Shown here: positions 1 through 8,150 of the stretch, piece after piece
Layout: each line of letters opens with the position of its first letter
Numbering within the stretch: the stretch's first letter is position 1
Origin: CAHJXF01 sp038225855
GTDB taxonomy: Bacteria > Pseudomonadota > Gammaproteobacteria > Burkholderiales > Burkholderiaceae_D
Direction: 5' to 3'
Assembly: GCA_038225855.1 (NCBI GenBank)
Contig: JBBRQU010000001.1
Coordinates: forward strand, 254,606 to 318,605
Length of the DNA stretch: 64,000 nt
Notes under the pieces: generated by a model
The model's input: only the letters and a program-made list of their open reading frames with translations
The model's database searches: none
Told to the model about the DNA's origin: nothing
Program-made: the position numbers and the translations under genes

Positions 1-590
1 CTCGTGTATTCGGTGAGCGGCTTGTAGCACTCGAAATATCCATGCGCCGCGGAGCCGCGCGCATGCACGATGCGCTCGGGGATGCGCTCGTGGTCGAAGT
101 GCGTGATCTTCTCGCGCAGGATGAAGTCTTCGAGCAGCGTCGGCCCGCGCAGACCCGCCTTCAACGAGTTCTGGTTGTCGCCGATGGCGACGCCCTGATT
201 GGTTGTCAGGTATTGGCCGCCCCCATTGGCCCGCACGTGTGTGAGCGAGCCGTCGTTTCCGTGGGCGCCGTCCGGCTTGGGCGGCGCGCCGGTCTTGTCC
301 GAAGGATTGTCTTCGCTGATGGTGCTCGCGCTCACGTCCGGGTTCGGCACGCTCTCGCTTTGACCCCTGGACGGAGCGATCGCATGGTCGTGTCCGTACT
401 CGTTGGCTTTGGTGGCGTTGAAGGGCATTGCCGCGGCGAGCCGGTTGGTGTCGGCAGCTTTCTTGGCGAGACGATCGTCGCCTGGCGCGGGGCCTTGATG
501 CGACGGACCGCTCGACGAGCTCCTGGCTGCGGCGCTGCCGCTTCCTTTACCTGGAGGCTGTGCGCCTGACTTCGATTTGCTGGTGGCCAT
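1..590 (-). CDS. katE: Large-subunit (KatE/HPII-type) catalase, 5' part
   Basis: Decomposes hydrogen peroxide in the cytoplasm. About 196 residues are present; the C-terminal part lies beyond the left edge. The first ~60 residues are a Ser/Gly/Ala/Lys-rich low-complexity extension. Next comes the conserved catalase core entry, with GLRGPTLLEDF, EKITHFDHERIPER and then VHARGSAAHG, which contains the distal haem histidine. These strings and the long N-terminal extension are typical of the ~700-residue HPII type rather than small-subunit catalases. The ATG at 588-590 follows an AAGGA box. The gene starts 15 bases after the glycosyltransferase stop, so it is probably the last gene of the operon that begins near 3.9 kb. 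Confidence 0.93.
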   Translation of the reverse strand, partial: MATSKSKSGAQPPGKGSGSAAARSSSSGPSHQGPAPGDDRLAKKAADTNRLAAAMPFNATKANEYGHDHAIAPSRGQSESVPNPDVSASTISEDNPSDKTGAPPKPDGAHGNDGSLTHVRANGGGQYLTTNQGVAIGDNQNSLKAGLRGPTLLEDFILREKITHFDHERIPERIVHARGSAAHGYFECYKPLTEYT

Positions 591-605
591 GATGAGTCCT
601 TCTCT

Positions 606-1340
606 TCATTGAAATGTGAACTGCTTGGGAGTGAGTTCTGTCGGTTCGATCGTCGTGAGCGTGCACAATCGTTCGCCCACGTCGACGAGCGTGGCGCCGA
701 ATCCGCGCGGGGCGCGATAGTCGATCCGTGCGCTCGTCACGACGCGCGGCGCGGCGCTCCAGGCAATCGCGACGCCCGCGCGCTCGAGCGCCTCGACGAT
801 CGCCACGTCCTCGCTGCTGGTGAGCATCGCGAATCCGCCAGCGCGGCAATAGGCATCGGCACTGATGCCCAGATTGGCGCCGTGTATATGGCGATGGCCA
901 TCGACGTCCCGGTAGATCGAGGCGAAGTGCTCGCGTACCGCTTGGTCATGGCCGCCCCAGTCTTCGACCGTCACGGTGCCGCATACGACATCGCTCGCGA
1001 GCGCGAGCTGCGCAAGCAGCCAGTCCTCGGTGACCAGCGTGTCGGCATCGGTGAACGCAAGCCACTCGGCGCCGTCGCGCAATGCGGCCGATGCGCCCAT
1101 CGCGCGCGCCGCGCCGACATTGCGTTCATGCACGATCAATGGAACAAGGCCGAGGTCCCGCACGATCTGCGCGGTGCGATCGGTGCACGCATCGCACACC
1201 ACATAGGTCGCTGCTTCATGGCGCATCGATGCCGCGCGACGCGCTGCCTGGTTCACCGCCGCGAGACATGCGGCGATGGTCTCCTCTTCGTCGTGCGCAG
1301 GAATGACGACGGCGATGCGTTGGCGCGGCGCACGCCTCAT
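606..1340 (-). CDS. Family 2 glycosyltransferase
   Basis: A predicted GT-A fold glycosyltransferase of 244 residues that transfers a sugar from a nucleotide-sugar donor; the acceptor is unknown. The N-terminus has the GT2 nucleotide-binding start VVIPAHDEEETI (residues 11-22), the CDACTDRT loop (49-56) and the metal-binding FTDAD (96-100). An HGANLGI segment and SSEDVAIVEAL follow, as in GT2 enzymes. No membrane segment is seen, so it is probably soluble. I chose the ATG at 1338-1340 because it forms an ATGA overlap with the methyltransferase stop; an upstream in-frame start would run into that gene. It is coupled in one operon with a PIG-L deacetylase and a NodS-like methyltransferase, suggesting joint modification of one small molecule or glycan. 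Confidence 0.85.
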   Translation of the reverse strand: MRRAPRQRIAVVIPAHDEEETIAACLAAVNQAARRAASMRHEAATYVVCDACTDRTAQIVRDLGLVPLIVHERNVGAARAMGASAALRDGAEWLAFTDADTLVTEDWLLAQLALASDVVCGTVTVEDWGGHDQAVREHFASIYRDVDGHRHIHGANLGISADAYCRAGGFAMLTSSEDVAIVEALERAGVAIAWSAAPRVVTSARIDYRAPRGFGATLVDVGERLCTLTTIEPTELTPKQFTFQ

Positions 1341-1936
1341 CGCATCGACTCCCGCATCGCAATCGATCGCGTGTCGCGGCTCCATGCGCTGACGATGAAA
1401 TCCGCGTCGCGGTATTCGAACGCCAGCGGCAACGCGATTGCGTCGGCGAGCCGGCGATGGGCCTCATCGCCGCTGTGGCCGTAGCCGGCAATCGGGGCGC
1501 GCCAGTCGCAGGCCATCGCCACACCGATGTCGCTCAACGATCCGCGAACCAGCCGTCCGGTTTCCTCGATGGCCGCAGCATCGAGGAAGTAGACCAGTTC
1601 GCTGAGAATCACGAGATCGAAGATTCGCGACGGCCAATCGTCGGGCAGGACGTGACGCTCCACGACGACATGTCCGATCGCCGCCAGCCGCCGTCTTGCG
1701 GCCGCCACTGCGAGATCGCAGCCATCGCTTGCCAGCACCTCGTCGCAACGCGCGGCCAGCGCTTCCGTCAGGATGCCGTTGCCGCAGCCAGGCTCGTATG
1801 CGCTGCCGTAATGCTCGTGCGGCAGGCAGGCCGCCACGAGCGCGCGCTTGCGGCGCTCGTACCATCGCGTTTCGGTCATCCAGGGATCGGGCGAACCGCG
1901 ATAGAGCGCATCGAACGAATGCAATGACGCGCTCAT
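1337..1936 (-). CDS. NodS-like SAM-dependent methyltransferase
   Basis: A predicted class I S-adenosylmethionine methyltransferase of 199 residues. The SAM-binding motif I reads YEPGCGNGILTEAL (47-60). An acidic residue at the end of the next strand (ASDGCD) would bind the ribose. LVILSELVYFLD matches the motif IV region of NodS-type N-methyltransferases. NodS methylates the amino group freed by NodB deacetylation in Nod-factor synthesis; here the neighbour is a PIG-L-type deacetylase, which suggests a comparable deacetylate-then-methylate sequence. That is inference from context. The start at 1934-1936 lies 4 bases after the PIG-L stop; a longer in-frame version would overlap that gene. Confidence 0.83.
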   Translation of the reverse strand: MSASLHSFDALYRGSPDPWMTETRWYERRKRALVAACLPHEHYGSAYEPGCGNGILTEALAARCDEVLASDGCDLAVAAARRRLAAIGHVVVERHVLPDDWPSRIFDLVILSELVYFLDAAAIEETGRLVRGSLSDIGVAMACDWRAPIAGYGHSGDEAHRRLADAIALPLAFEYRDADFIVSAWSRDTRSIAMRESMR

Positions 1937-1940
1937 CGGT

Positions 1941-2738
1941 TCAGCAAAAAAATATCTCGTGAGGCCGGGTGAATCGGGCCACGACATGCGGCGGGAGAAT
2001 TGCGGCGCGATTGGTGTCGGGCGTGACCTGACTGACGAATTGTTTGATGGCCTCCCGTTTCGCGTCGCGCTCACTGGCATCGAGCCGAATGCAGCGCGCC
2101 CGGGTCCACGGGATCAAATCGTGGCCGGGTATCGCCCAATGCCACATCCACACCGGATACTCGACGAGGTCGGCGCCGATTCGTGCTGCCGCGCGAAGGG
2201 CGGCCTCGGCCGACGCTTCATGATCGGGATGCCCGTCCCAACGCCAGGGGGCGACGATCAGATCTTCCGCAGAGGCGCGCTGCGTGAGGAATCGCGTGAT
2301 CGTCTCTTCATACCGCGCCACCTCGCCATCGGGAATGCCGAGTTCGAACAGCGCAGCGTCGATGTCGAGCACATCGAATGCGCGACGCAGTTCGGCGGGG
2401 CGAACATGAGCCAGGCGCTCGACGGTCCAGTGGTCGGAGCCGGGGTGGCTTGCGGTCCCGGCAGTCACCGATACGATGCGCAGGTCTGCGCGCATCGTCG
2501 AGAATCGGGCCATCGTCGCGCCGAGTGCCAGCACTTCGTCGTCGGGATGCGGAGAGACGATCCAGATGCGGGCGTAACGCCTTTCCCATGCGGCCAGATC
2601 GACGGTGGGCAGGTTCTCGATTTGCGAACACGAGCGCCACGCGTATTCATCGGTGCCGCTCCCATCGATGAGTCGTGCGCCGGCGCGGCCCTCCAGAACT
2701 GTCGCGTCTTCGTCCCTGGACCGCACTGTCGCGCTCAT
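1941..2738 (-). CDS. PIG-L family deacetylase
   Basis: A zinc-dependent LmbE/PIG-L-type N-deacetylase of 265 residues. These enzymes remove acetyl groups from GlcNAc-containing substrates or from small thiols such as mycothiol and bacillithiol precursors. The zinc and catalytic motif SPHPDDEVLALG is at about residues 62-73, and the second metal ligand motif RWDGHPDHE at 166-174. The N-terminal ~50 residues are poorly conserved. The ATG at 2736-2738 overlaps the stop of the acyl-CoA dehydrogenase homologue as TGATG, which argues for translational coupling; in-frame codons upstream lie inside that gene. It precedes a methyltransferase and a glycosyltransferase in the same operon. The substrate cannot be read from the sequence. 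Confidence 0.88.
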   Translation of the reverse strand: MSATVRSRDEDATVLEGRAGARLIDGSGTDEYAWRSCSQIENLPTVDLAAWERRYARIWIVSPHPDDEVLALGATMARFSTMRADLRIVSVTAGTASHPGSDHWTVERLAHVRPAELRRAFDVLDIDAALFELGIPDGEVARYEETITRFLTQRASAEDLIVAPWRWDGHPDHEASAEAALRAAARIGADLVEYPVWMWHWAIPGHDLIPWTRARCIRLDASERDAKREAIKQFVSQVTPDTNRAAILPPHVVARFTRPHEIFFC

Positions 2739-3841
2739 CAAAGTGACCAACCGATCTCGCACATCTCGCCCGCGTCGGCCAGCAACGCACGCGCCTGCGC
2801 AACCAGGTCGTGCTCCGCGCGGCACTGCCGGATGAAGATCGGCAGATCGGCCACGAGACGCGCAAGACGCTGGTCGTTGCAAAGCGGCCCTGGTCCGACC
2901 GCGCGAGCGGCATGGTGAATGACCCCCTCGGCCATGTCGGCGATCGCCGAGCGCACGCGCAGAGCATTGCGTGCGAAATCGACCGCGGGCCGCGCATCGA
3001 TCTGTGCGGCGCACTCGCGCAACAGCGCACGCCCCGACGCCAGCGCGCAATCGATCGCCCCAAGATGAGCCCACGCATGCGCGTCATCGCGGCCGGCTTG
3101 CAGATCGCGAACGATCGCTCCGATCGAGGCGGCCGCTCCATGCCAGCACGCCGCCACGCCCGCACCTCCATGCCAGAAGCCGGGGCGGTCGAGATAGCCG
3201 TTCACCGGACCCACGACTCGCGCAGGTGCCGCGTCGCAGATCACATCGAAGCTGGCGCTGTCGCGCATGCCGACCGCATGCCACGCGCGCTCGTCGATCG
3301 CAACGCGGTTGCAATCCAGATCCACTTCGACCAGCCATCGCCCGCCGTCTTCGTCGGACGCGGTCATCAATGCCATGTCGACGATACGCGCGCCCGAACA
3401 CCAGCTCTTGCGACCGTCGAGCATCACGAAACTGCTTTCGTGCATGCGCTCGCCGCGGCCGCGAATCTTCAGCGGATGGTCTCGCGATTCGGAGGCCCAC
3501 ACCGCGCGAACGAGCCCGGGCCTGGGCACATGACGCGTGTCGATTTCCTGAAGGATCGCGAGCGCGTCGGTATGACTTTCGTAGAGCTTGACGAGCGCGA
3601 GGTCGCAGCGCGCCACTTGCGCGAGACATTGCCAGCGCTTGCCCGTTGCCCCGAGGCCGGGAGGAGGAATGCGATCGAGTCCCGCCGCGATCAAGTCGCG
3701 CAGACGCCGACCGATCGCGGCCCCGCCATGCGCCGGGCCGTCCGTCGGGTCGTCCGCCGGGTCGTTATGCCTAAGAAACGCCGCGATCTGCTGATCGATG
3801 GCGACGCATGTCGACGAAACGGACTGCAGCAGCGCGGCCAT
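2738..3841 (-). CDS. Acyl-CoA dehydrogenase-like flavoprotein
   Basis: A divergent member of the acyl-CoA dehydrogenase superfamily, about 367 residues. The helical N-terminus is followed by the middle beta-domain (SFVMLDGRKSWCSGARIVDMA resembles the FAD/acyl contact region), then a helical C-terminal domain starting near HGGAGVAACWHGAA. The canonical catalytic Glu context is not obvious, so activity on acyl-CoA is uncertain. It could equally oxidise another amine or acyl substrate. I preferred the ATG at 3839-3841, which follows a GGAAG box; a TTG at 3914-3916 would add 25 residues. It is the first gene of the five-gene operon ending with the catalase. Homologues are often found beside PIG-L, methyltransferase and GT2 genes. 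Confidence 0.72.
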   Translation of the reverse strand: MAALLQSVSSTCVAIDQQIAAFLRHNDPADDPTDGPAHGGAAIGRRLRDLIAAGLDRIPPPGLGATGKRWQCLAQVARCDLALVKLYESHTDALAILQEIDTRHVPRPGLVRAVWASESRDHPLKIRGRGERMHESSFVMLDGRKSWCSGARIVDMALMTASDEDGGRWLVEVDLDCNRVAIDERAWHAVGMRDSASFDVICDAAPARVVGPVNGYLDRPGFWHGGAGVAACWHGAAASIGAIVRDLQAGRDDAHAWAHLGAIDCALASGRALLRECAAQIDARPAVDFARNALRVRSAIADMAEGVIHHAARAVGPGPLCNDQRLARLVADLPIFIRQCRAEHDLVAQARALLADAGEMCEIGWSL

Positions 3842-4002
3842 TGCGGCTTCCGGGTCCTGGTTCACCGCCAGGCGGTGACGTAAAACATCATGGGTGGCAG
3901 GTTCGCCGAGCGGCAATTCTGCGTCCGCCCAAGTGCCTCGGTTTTCGGACGAATACTGATCGGCAGGTAGTCAGCCAGCGGCAAATGCGATCGACGCATT
4001 CA

Positions 4003-4536
4003 TCAGGATTTCTCTCTCAGAAAGTCGCGCTCGGCGGCGGTCGACGCGCGCCCGAGGATTTCATTTCGATGCGGGAAACGTCCGAAGCGATCGACAATTG
4101 CCTGGTGATGCTCGGCGAATCGCAGCGCATCGGGCACATCGATCGCGGGGAACAGTTGCACCGACCGCTCCTGCACCGCGCGGTCCTCGCTGTGCATCAA
4201 GGGCATGTAAAGAAATTGACGCTCACGCGAGGCGAGCGCCTGGTCGAGTCCGTGATCGGTCGCGTGCGTCGCGAGCGCCAACGCGATGCCGTCGGTCGCG
4301 TACGTCATTGCGGTTCCGCGAAAGAGATTGCGCGAGAACTGATCGAACACGAGCACGGCCGCAACATGCCCTGCGGGGCTCAATGACGTCGCATCGGGCG
4401 GCTCGCGCGCGAGGGCGGCATGAAGATCTGCGAAACGTCCACGGATCTTTTCATCGACCTCGGGACGTGCGCTGAACCAGTCCTTGGGATCGAGCTCTTC
4501 GAACCAGAGGCGATTGACGCTGTCGACCCAGTTCAT
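4003..4536 (-). CDS. DUF924 family protein
   Basis: A soluble 177-residue protein of the DUF924 family (TPR-like helical fold), whose biochemical role is not established. Family hallmarks are the N-terminal VNRLWFEEL and DWF, then VLVFDQFSRNLFRGT (62-75), FLYMPLMHSED (108-118) and the C-terminal FGRFPHRNEILGR (151-163). Full length for the family. The start forms an ATGA overlap with the stop of the upstream MFS gene, so the two are probably co-transcribed and translationally coupled. Nothing ties its function to transport beyond that linkage. Confidence 0.9.
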   Translation of the reverse strand: MNWVDSVNRLWFEELDPKDWFSARPEVDEKIRGRFADLHAALAREPPDATSLSPAGHVAAVLVFDQFSRNLFRGTAMTYATDGIALALATHATDHGLDQALASRERQFLYMPLMHSEDRAVQERSVQLFPAIDVPDALRFAEHHQAIVDRFGRFPHRNEILGRASTAAERDFLREKS

Positions 4537-5984
4537 TGCGCTCCCCGCTTCTTCGACCCGGGGACACTCGCATTCGCAAGCAGCGTGAACGCGCTCGCGC
4601 CAGCAACCGCTGCAAGCGCCGCCCCGACCCACGCCGCGATTCGAAACTGTGCGACGAAGATATCGGGGGTCGTGGCGGACACCAGCACGACGCCGACCAG
4701 CGCGGTTGCGAGCAATGCCCCGACCCGTGCGATCGCGTTGTTGACACCCGATGCCACGCCGACGTGATCGGCATCGACCGCGGCCATCACGGTTGCCGTC
4801 AACGGTGCGACGCTCGCCGCCATGCCGCACGCGATCAGGACCAGCGCGGGAAAGATCGTCGACCAGTACGCGACATCGTCCGACGCGACGCGAACCATCA
4901 ACGCGAATCCCGCCGCGAGGATCAGCGGTCCGACCGTGAGCGGAAGGCGCGGACCGGACCGTTCGGCGAGTTGCCCGACCAGGCGCGATGCAAGGCCGAT
5001 CGCAATCGGAATCGGCAGCAGCGCCGCGCCAGCCGCGGTCGCGGGATAGTGTCCGATGCGAATCAGCAGATAAGGCAACACGACCATCAGGCCGCTCAAT
5101 GCCGCATAGAGAAAGAGTGTGAGCAGCGTGACCCCCACGAAGGCTTTCGAAGCGAACAACGCAAGCGGCATCATGGCCCGCGCGCCGAGCCGCGCTTCGA
5201 CGACGACTAAAGCGATCAGGGATGTGCATCCCGCAAGCAATGCGACCGTCACTACCGCGTCGGCGCCGCGTGCCGGTATCACGGGCAGAGCCCATGCCAC
5301 GGCGCCCAAACCGAACGTCGCGAGCGATCCGCCAAGCCAGTCCAACGCACCGACAGCCGAGCGATCGCGCGGTTCATCGACGTAGCGAATCGCGAGCCAC
5401 ATCGCCGCACACGCGATCGGAAGATTCAAGAGAAAGATCGAGCGCCAGCCCACGGTGTCGATCAGCCATCCGCCAATCACAGGACCCGCCGCGCCGGTGA
5501 TCGCCCCCGCGGCGGCCCACGTGCCGATCGCGCGTCCACGCGCCGGACCCGAGAAGCCGGCGCCCAGCATCGCGAGACTCGCGGGCGTCAGTAGCGCAGC
5601 GCCCAAACCCTGCAAGGCGCGCGCCGTCAACAGCAAGCGCATGTCGGGCGCCAGTGCGCACAGCAGCGACGCGATGGTGAAGAGACCGAGTCCGAGCGCG
5701 AATATCTTGCGGCGACCGTATCGATCGCCCATCGCGCCGCCGATCAGGATCAGCGCGCCCATCGGCAAGAGATAGGCGTTGATCAACCACTGCGTCGCGG
5801 CGGCCGATGCCGCGAGACTCTGCTGAATTGCTGGCAGCGCGATGTTGACGACCGAGCCGTCGATGAATGCAACGTTCGACCCAAGTACCGTCGCGGCAAG
5901 CAGCGCCGACGCGTGCGTCGTCTGATGCGGTGTGGCCGCGGCAAGCACGCCCGCATCGCACGGTGCCGTCACTGCCGAACTCAT
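4533..5984 (-). CDS. DHA2 (EmrB/QacA-type) MFS exporter
   Basis: A proton-driven drug or metabolite exporter of the inner membrane, 483 residues, with about 14 hydrophobic segments as expected of the DHA2 family. AFIDGSVVNIALP (39-51) is the family's motif in TM1. GDRYGRRK (86-93) is MFS motif A in the loop after TM2. GPVIGGWLIDTVGWRSIFLLN is the motif C/TM5 region. The C-terminus is a short basic tail. No periplasmic adaptor (EmrA-like) or TolC gene is nearby, so it probably acts alone. It is transcribed with the DUF924 gene, sharing an ATGA overlap. The substrate cannot be inferred. Confidence 0.9.
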   Translation of the reverse strand: MSSAVTAPCDAGVLAAATPHQTTHASALLAATVLGSNVAFIDGSVVNIALPAIQQSLAASAAATQWLINAYLLPMGALILIGGAMGDRYGRRKIFALGLGLFTIASLLCALAPDMRLLLTARALQGLGAALLTPASLAMLGAGFSGPARGRAIGTWAAAGAITGAAGPVIGGWLIDTVGWRSIFLLNLPIACAAMWLAIRYVDEPRDRSAVGALDWLGGSLATFGLGAVAWALPVIPARGADAVVTVALLAGCTSLIALVVVEARLGARAMMPLALFASKAFVGVTLLTLFLYAALSGLMVVLPYLLIRIGHYPATAAGAALLPIPIAIGLASRLVGQLAERSGPRLPLTVGPLILAAGFALMVRVASDDVAYWSTIFPALVLIACGMAASVAPLTATVMAAVDADHVGVASGVNNAIARVGALLATALVGVVLVSATTPDIFVAQFRIAAWVGAALAAVAGASAFTLLANASVPGSKKRGAQ

Positions 5985-6091
5985 GGACGGTCCATGCCGA
6001 CAGACAGACGCTCATGGTTGCGCGCACCGCGTTTTGCAATCGTTAAATTGAAGTGCAAGCTTCGCATTCGAATCCTTCCCGGGAGACCTCG

Positions 6092-6457
6092 ATGATCCTC
6101 GGTCTGCGTAGCGCTATCTATCCGGCATCCGACCTCGCGCGCGCCAAGGCATGGTACGAGCAAGTGTTGGAGCAAAAGCCCTACTTCGATCAGCCGTTCT
6201 ACGTGGGGTTCGCCATCGGTGGCTTCGAACTCGGGCTCGTTCCCGACGGTGATCCCGGCATCGCGGGTCCGCAGCCCATGTGGGGTGTAGCGAACGCGGA
6301 TGATGCGCTCGCGCGACTGATGGAGCTCGGCGCTACGGCTCTCGAACCGGTCATGGACACGGGCGACGGCATCCGCGTTGCCGCAGTAGTGGACCCGTTC
6401 GGCAATCGCTTCGGGATCATCGAGAATCCACACTTCGATGCGACGACGGTAAAGTGA
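6092..6457 (+). CDS. VOC (glyoxalase/bleomycin-resistance) fold protein
   Basis: A 121-residue single-module protein of the vicinal oxygen chelate superfamily. It opens with LRSAIYPASDLARAKAWYEQ, the usual first beta-alpha unit. The C-terminal unit VAAVVDPFGNRFGIIENP carries the expected Glu metal ligand, and FELGLVPDG supplies the other. Such proteins may be dioxygenases, lyases or binding proteins; the substrate is unknown. The ATG at 6092 follows a GGGAG box, making it preferable to the upstream in-frame ATG. It is divergent from the MFS exporter at 5984, so the ~107 bases between hold both promoters. Confidence 0.85.
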   Translation: MILGLRSAIYPASDLARAKAWYEQVLEQKPYFDQPFYVGFAIGGFELGLVPDGDPGIAGPQPMWGVANADDALARLMELGATALEPVMDTGDGIRVAAVVDPFGNRFGIIENPHFDATTVK

Positions 6458-6510
6458 TTCGGCGCTCGGGGCGCGTGCCGCGCTCGTCACCAGCAGAACA
6501 AGGAGACGCT

Positions 6511-6957
6511 ATGCAGCGCTCGTCGAGTCTCGCCGCATGCGGCGTCCTGATGGCCCTCGGCTGCACTGCGGCCTTCGGACAAGGGGCGCCCGCGCCGCCT
6601 GTCTCACGCTTCGATGGCGAATGGAATATCACCGTCGACTGTCCGTCCAATAGCGAGCCGTCCGGCGCGAAGGGATATGCGTATCGACTTTCGGGCACGG
6701 TGCAAGCCGGCCTGTTGGTCGCAAGTCAGGGAACGCAGGATGCGCCGGGCTCGCTGCGCATCGAAGGTCCCATACGACCCGATGGAAGCGCCGATCTTCG
6801 AGCGCGCGGACGAACCGGCGACCCCGACTTTGCGGTCAAGCACCCGTCGTCAGGCACGGCCTATACATATCGGATCAAGGCGCAGTTCGACGAAGCGAAG
6901 GGAACCGGCACACGCATGGAAGCGCGCGTATGCAACATCGTCTTCGCGAAGAGATGA
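6511..6957 (+). CDS. Secreted hypothetical protein
   Basis: A 148-residue protein I cannot assign. A signal peptide is clear (hydrophobic AACGVLMALGCTAAFG, cleavage near AFG-QG), so it is exported. The mature part begins FDGEWNITVDC and contains several short beta-like segments (YRLSGTVQAGLLVASQG, SLRIEGPIRPDGSADLRARG). This pattern resembles small periplasmic beta-barrel or lipocalin-like proteins that compare sample and background, but no catalytic motif is visible. Two cysteines, in VDC and RVC, could form a disulfide. The start has an AAGGAG box 6 bases upstream. Confidence 0.7.
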   Translation: MQRSSSLAACGVLMALGCTAAFGQGAPAPPVSRFDGEWNITVDCPSNSEPSGAKGYAYRLSGTVQAGLLVASQGTQDAPGSLRIEGPIRPDGSADLRARGRTGDPDFAVKHPSSGTAYTYRIKAQFDEAKGTGTRMEARVCNIVFAKR

Positions 6958-7002
6958 CGCAGGCCCTCTGGGTGCGTCGTTCGAATCAAACCTGAGACCT
7001 CG

Positions 7003-7512
7003 TTGCAAGAAATCACGACTGCCGAACTTGCTCTCGAACCCTTGACCGTCGCGCACGCGGACGCGATGTTCGAGGTTCTTTCCGATCCCGAGATCTATCG
7101 CTACCTCGACTATCCACCTCCTCCATCGGTCGAGCATTTGCGAAGCGTCTATCAACGTGTGGTCTCCCGCAGGCCGCTCGACGGAGGCGAACTCTGGTTG
7201 AACTGGGCCGTGTGTCCACACGGCCAATCGCCGGCGGGATATGTGCAGGCGACGGTCTTGCCCGATGGTCGCGCGTGGATCGGGTATGTTCTGTCGAGCC
7301 GATATTGGGGCCGTGGTTATGCGCAGCAGGCAACCACGGCGATGCTCGATCATCTGCGTTCGTTCTATCGCGTTGACCGATTTCTGGCGACGGTAGAAAC
7401 GACAAACCATCGATCGATCCGCCTTCTCGAGAGACTCCGTTTCGAACGCGCCGATACGCTCGAATCGGCCCGCCACCGGCTCTCCTCTACCGAAGAACTC
7501 TTCGTGCGGTGA
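7003..7512 (+). CDS. GNAT N-acetyltransferase, RimJ/RimL type
   Basis: A predicted acetyl-CoA-dependent N-acetyltransferase of 169 residues. It begins LEPLTVAHADAMFEVLSDPEIYRYLDYPPP, which fits the RimJ/RimL branch (GNAT_3). The acetyl-CoA loop is SSRYWGRGYAQQATTAM at about residues 99-115 and the C-terminal unit is TNHRSIRLLERLRFER. The substrate may be an N-terminal amine or a small molecule. The start is a TTG at 7003 with no strong ribosome-binding site, so it is uncertain by a few codons. The gene ends 35 bases before the next start. Confidence 0.82.
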   Translation: MQEITTAELALEPLTVAHADAMFEVLSDPEIYRYLDYPPPPSVEHLRSVYQRVVSRRPLDGGELWLNWAVCPHGQSPAGYVQATVLPDGRAWIGYVLSSRYWGRGYAQQATTAMLDHLRSFYRVDRFLATVETTNHRSIRLLERLRFERADTLESARHRLSSTEELFVR

Positions 7513-7547
7513 ATCTCTTTTCAAATGTTCGCAACCAAGGACAGCGC

Positions 7548-8150
7548 ATGAATGACGATGCGGCGGCCGGCCCCGGCAAGATCGATCTCGACTTGTACAA
7601 GCTCTTGAAGAACGAGTCGGCAAACTATTTCGACAAGCTCCAGGCGATCTGGCTGCAAAAGTTCGTGCTGGTCGGGGGCGTGATCGCATTTCTGGTCACC
7701 CATTACGACAAGCTGCCCGAGACCGGCCAGACGCTCGTGATTCACGCCGCAGTGCTTGCTGTGCCTGTTCTTTCGGCGCTGCTCGACGCAAAGATTCTCG
7801 AGTTCAGCCTGCACACGCGCGCGATCTCTCGCTTCATCCAGACACGCCTTTCGAACATCGATATCCACGCCGATATTCTCGTCGAATGGGAATCGACGGC
7901 CTGGGGAACGGCGGGCTCGACCGAAGAGAAACGACTGGTCGGTCTGCGCAGCCTCGTGACCGCGCTGACCGCGATCGTGCCGACCATGCTGATCACGATA
8001 CTGGCCGCGATCGCACTCGGCCAACTCACACAGCGCCAGGAACTCTGGTGGTCGCTCGGCATCGTCGCCTGCGTCGTGTACGCCGCGATCCTCGCAGTCG
8101 CGTTGCGACTGATGTGGCCGAAGTCGCGCGGCCCGAGCGTCGTGACATGA
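7548..8150 (+). CDS. Integral membrane protein, unknown function
   Basis: A 200-residue protein I do not recognise. It has a polar N-terminus (KIDLDLYKLLKNESANYFDKLQ) and four hydrophobic segments at roughly residues 38-54, 64-84, 143-163 and 169-190, giving an inner-membrane protein with a middle soluble region of about 55 residues. The ATG at 7548 follows an AAGGA box; a GTG at 7509 would add 13 residues and overlap the previous gene. Its stop overlaps the next start as ATGA, so it is probably translationally coupled to the halohydrin-dehalogenase-like gene, though a functional link is unproven. Confidence 0.72.
   Translation: MNDDAAAGPGKIDLDLYKLLKNESANYFDKLQAIWLQKFVLVGGVIAFLVTHYDKLPETGQTLVIHAAVLAVPVLSALLDAKILEFSLHTRAISRFIQTRLSNIDIHADILVEWESTAWGTAGSTEEKRLVGLRSLVTALTAIVPTMLITILAAIALGQLTQRQELWWSLGIVACVVYAAILAVALRLMWPKSRGPSVVT

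Noticed and set aside
9..590. Plus-strand frame from position 42 as a real gene
   Set aside because: The minus strand encodes clear KatE sequence over the same bases, with the haem His motif.
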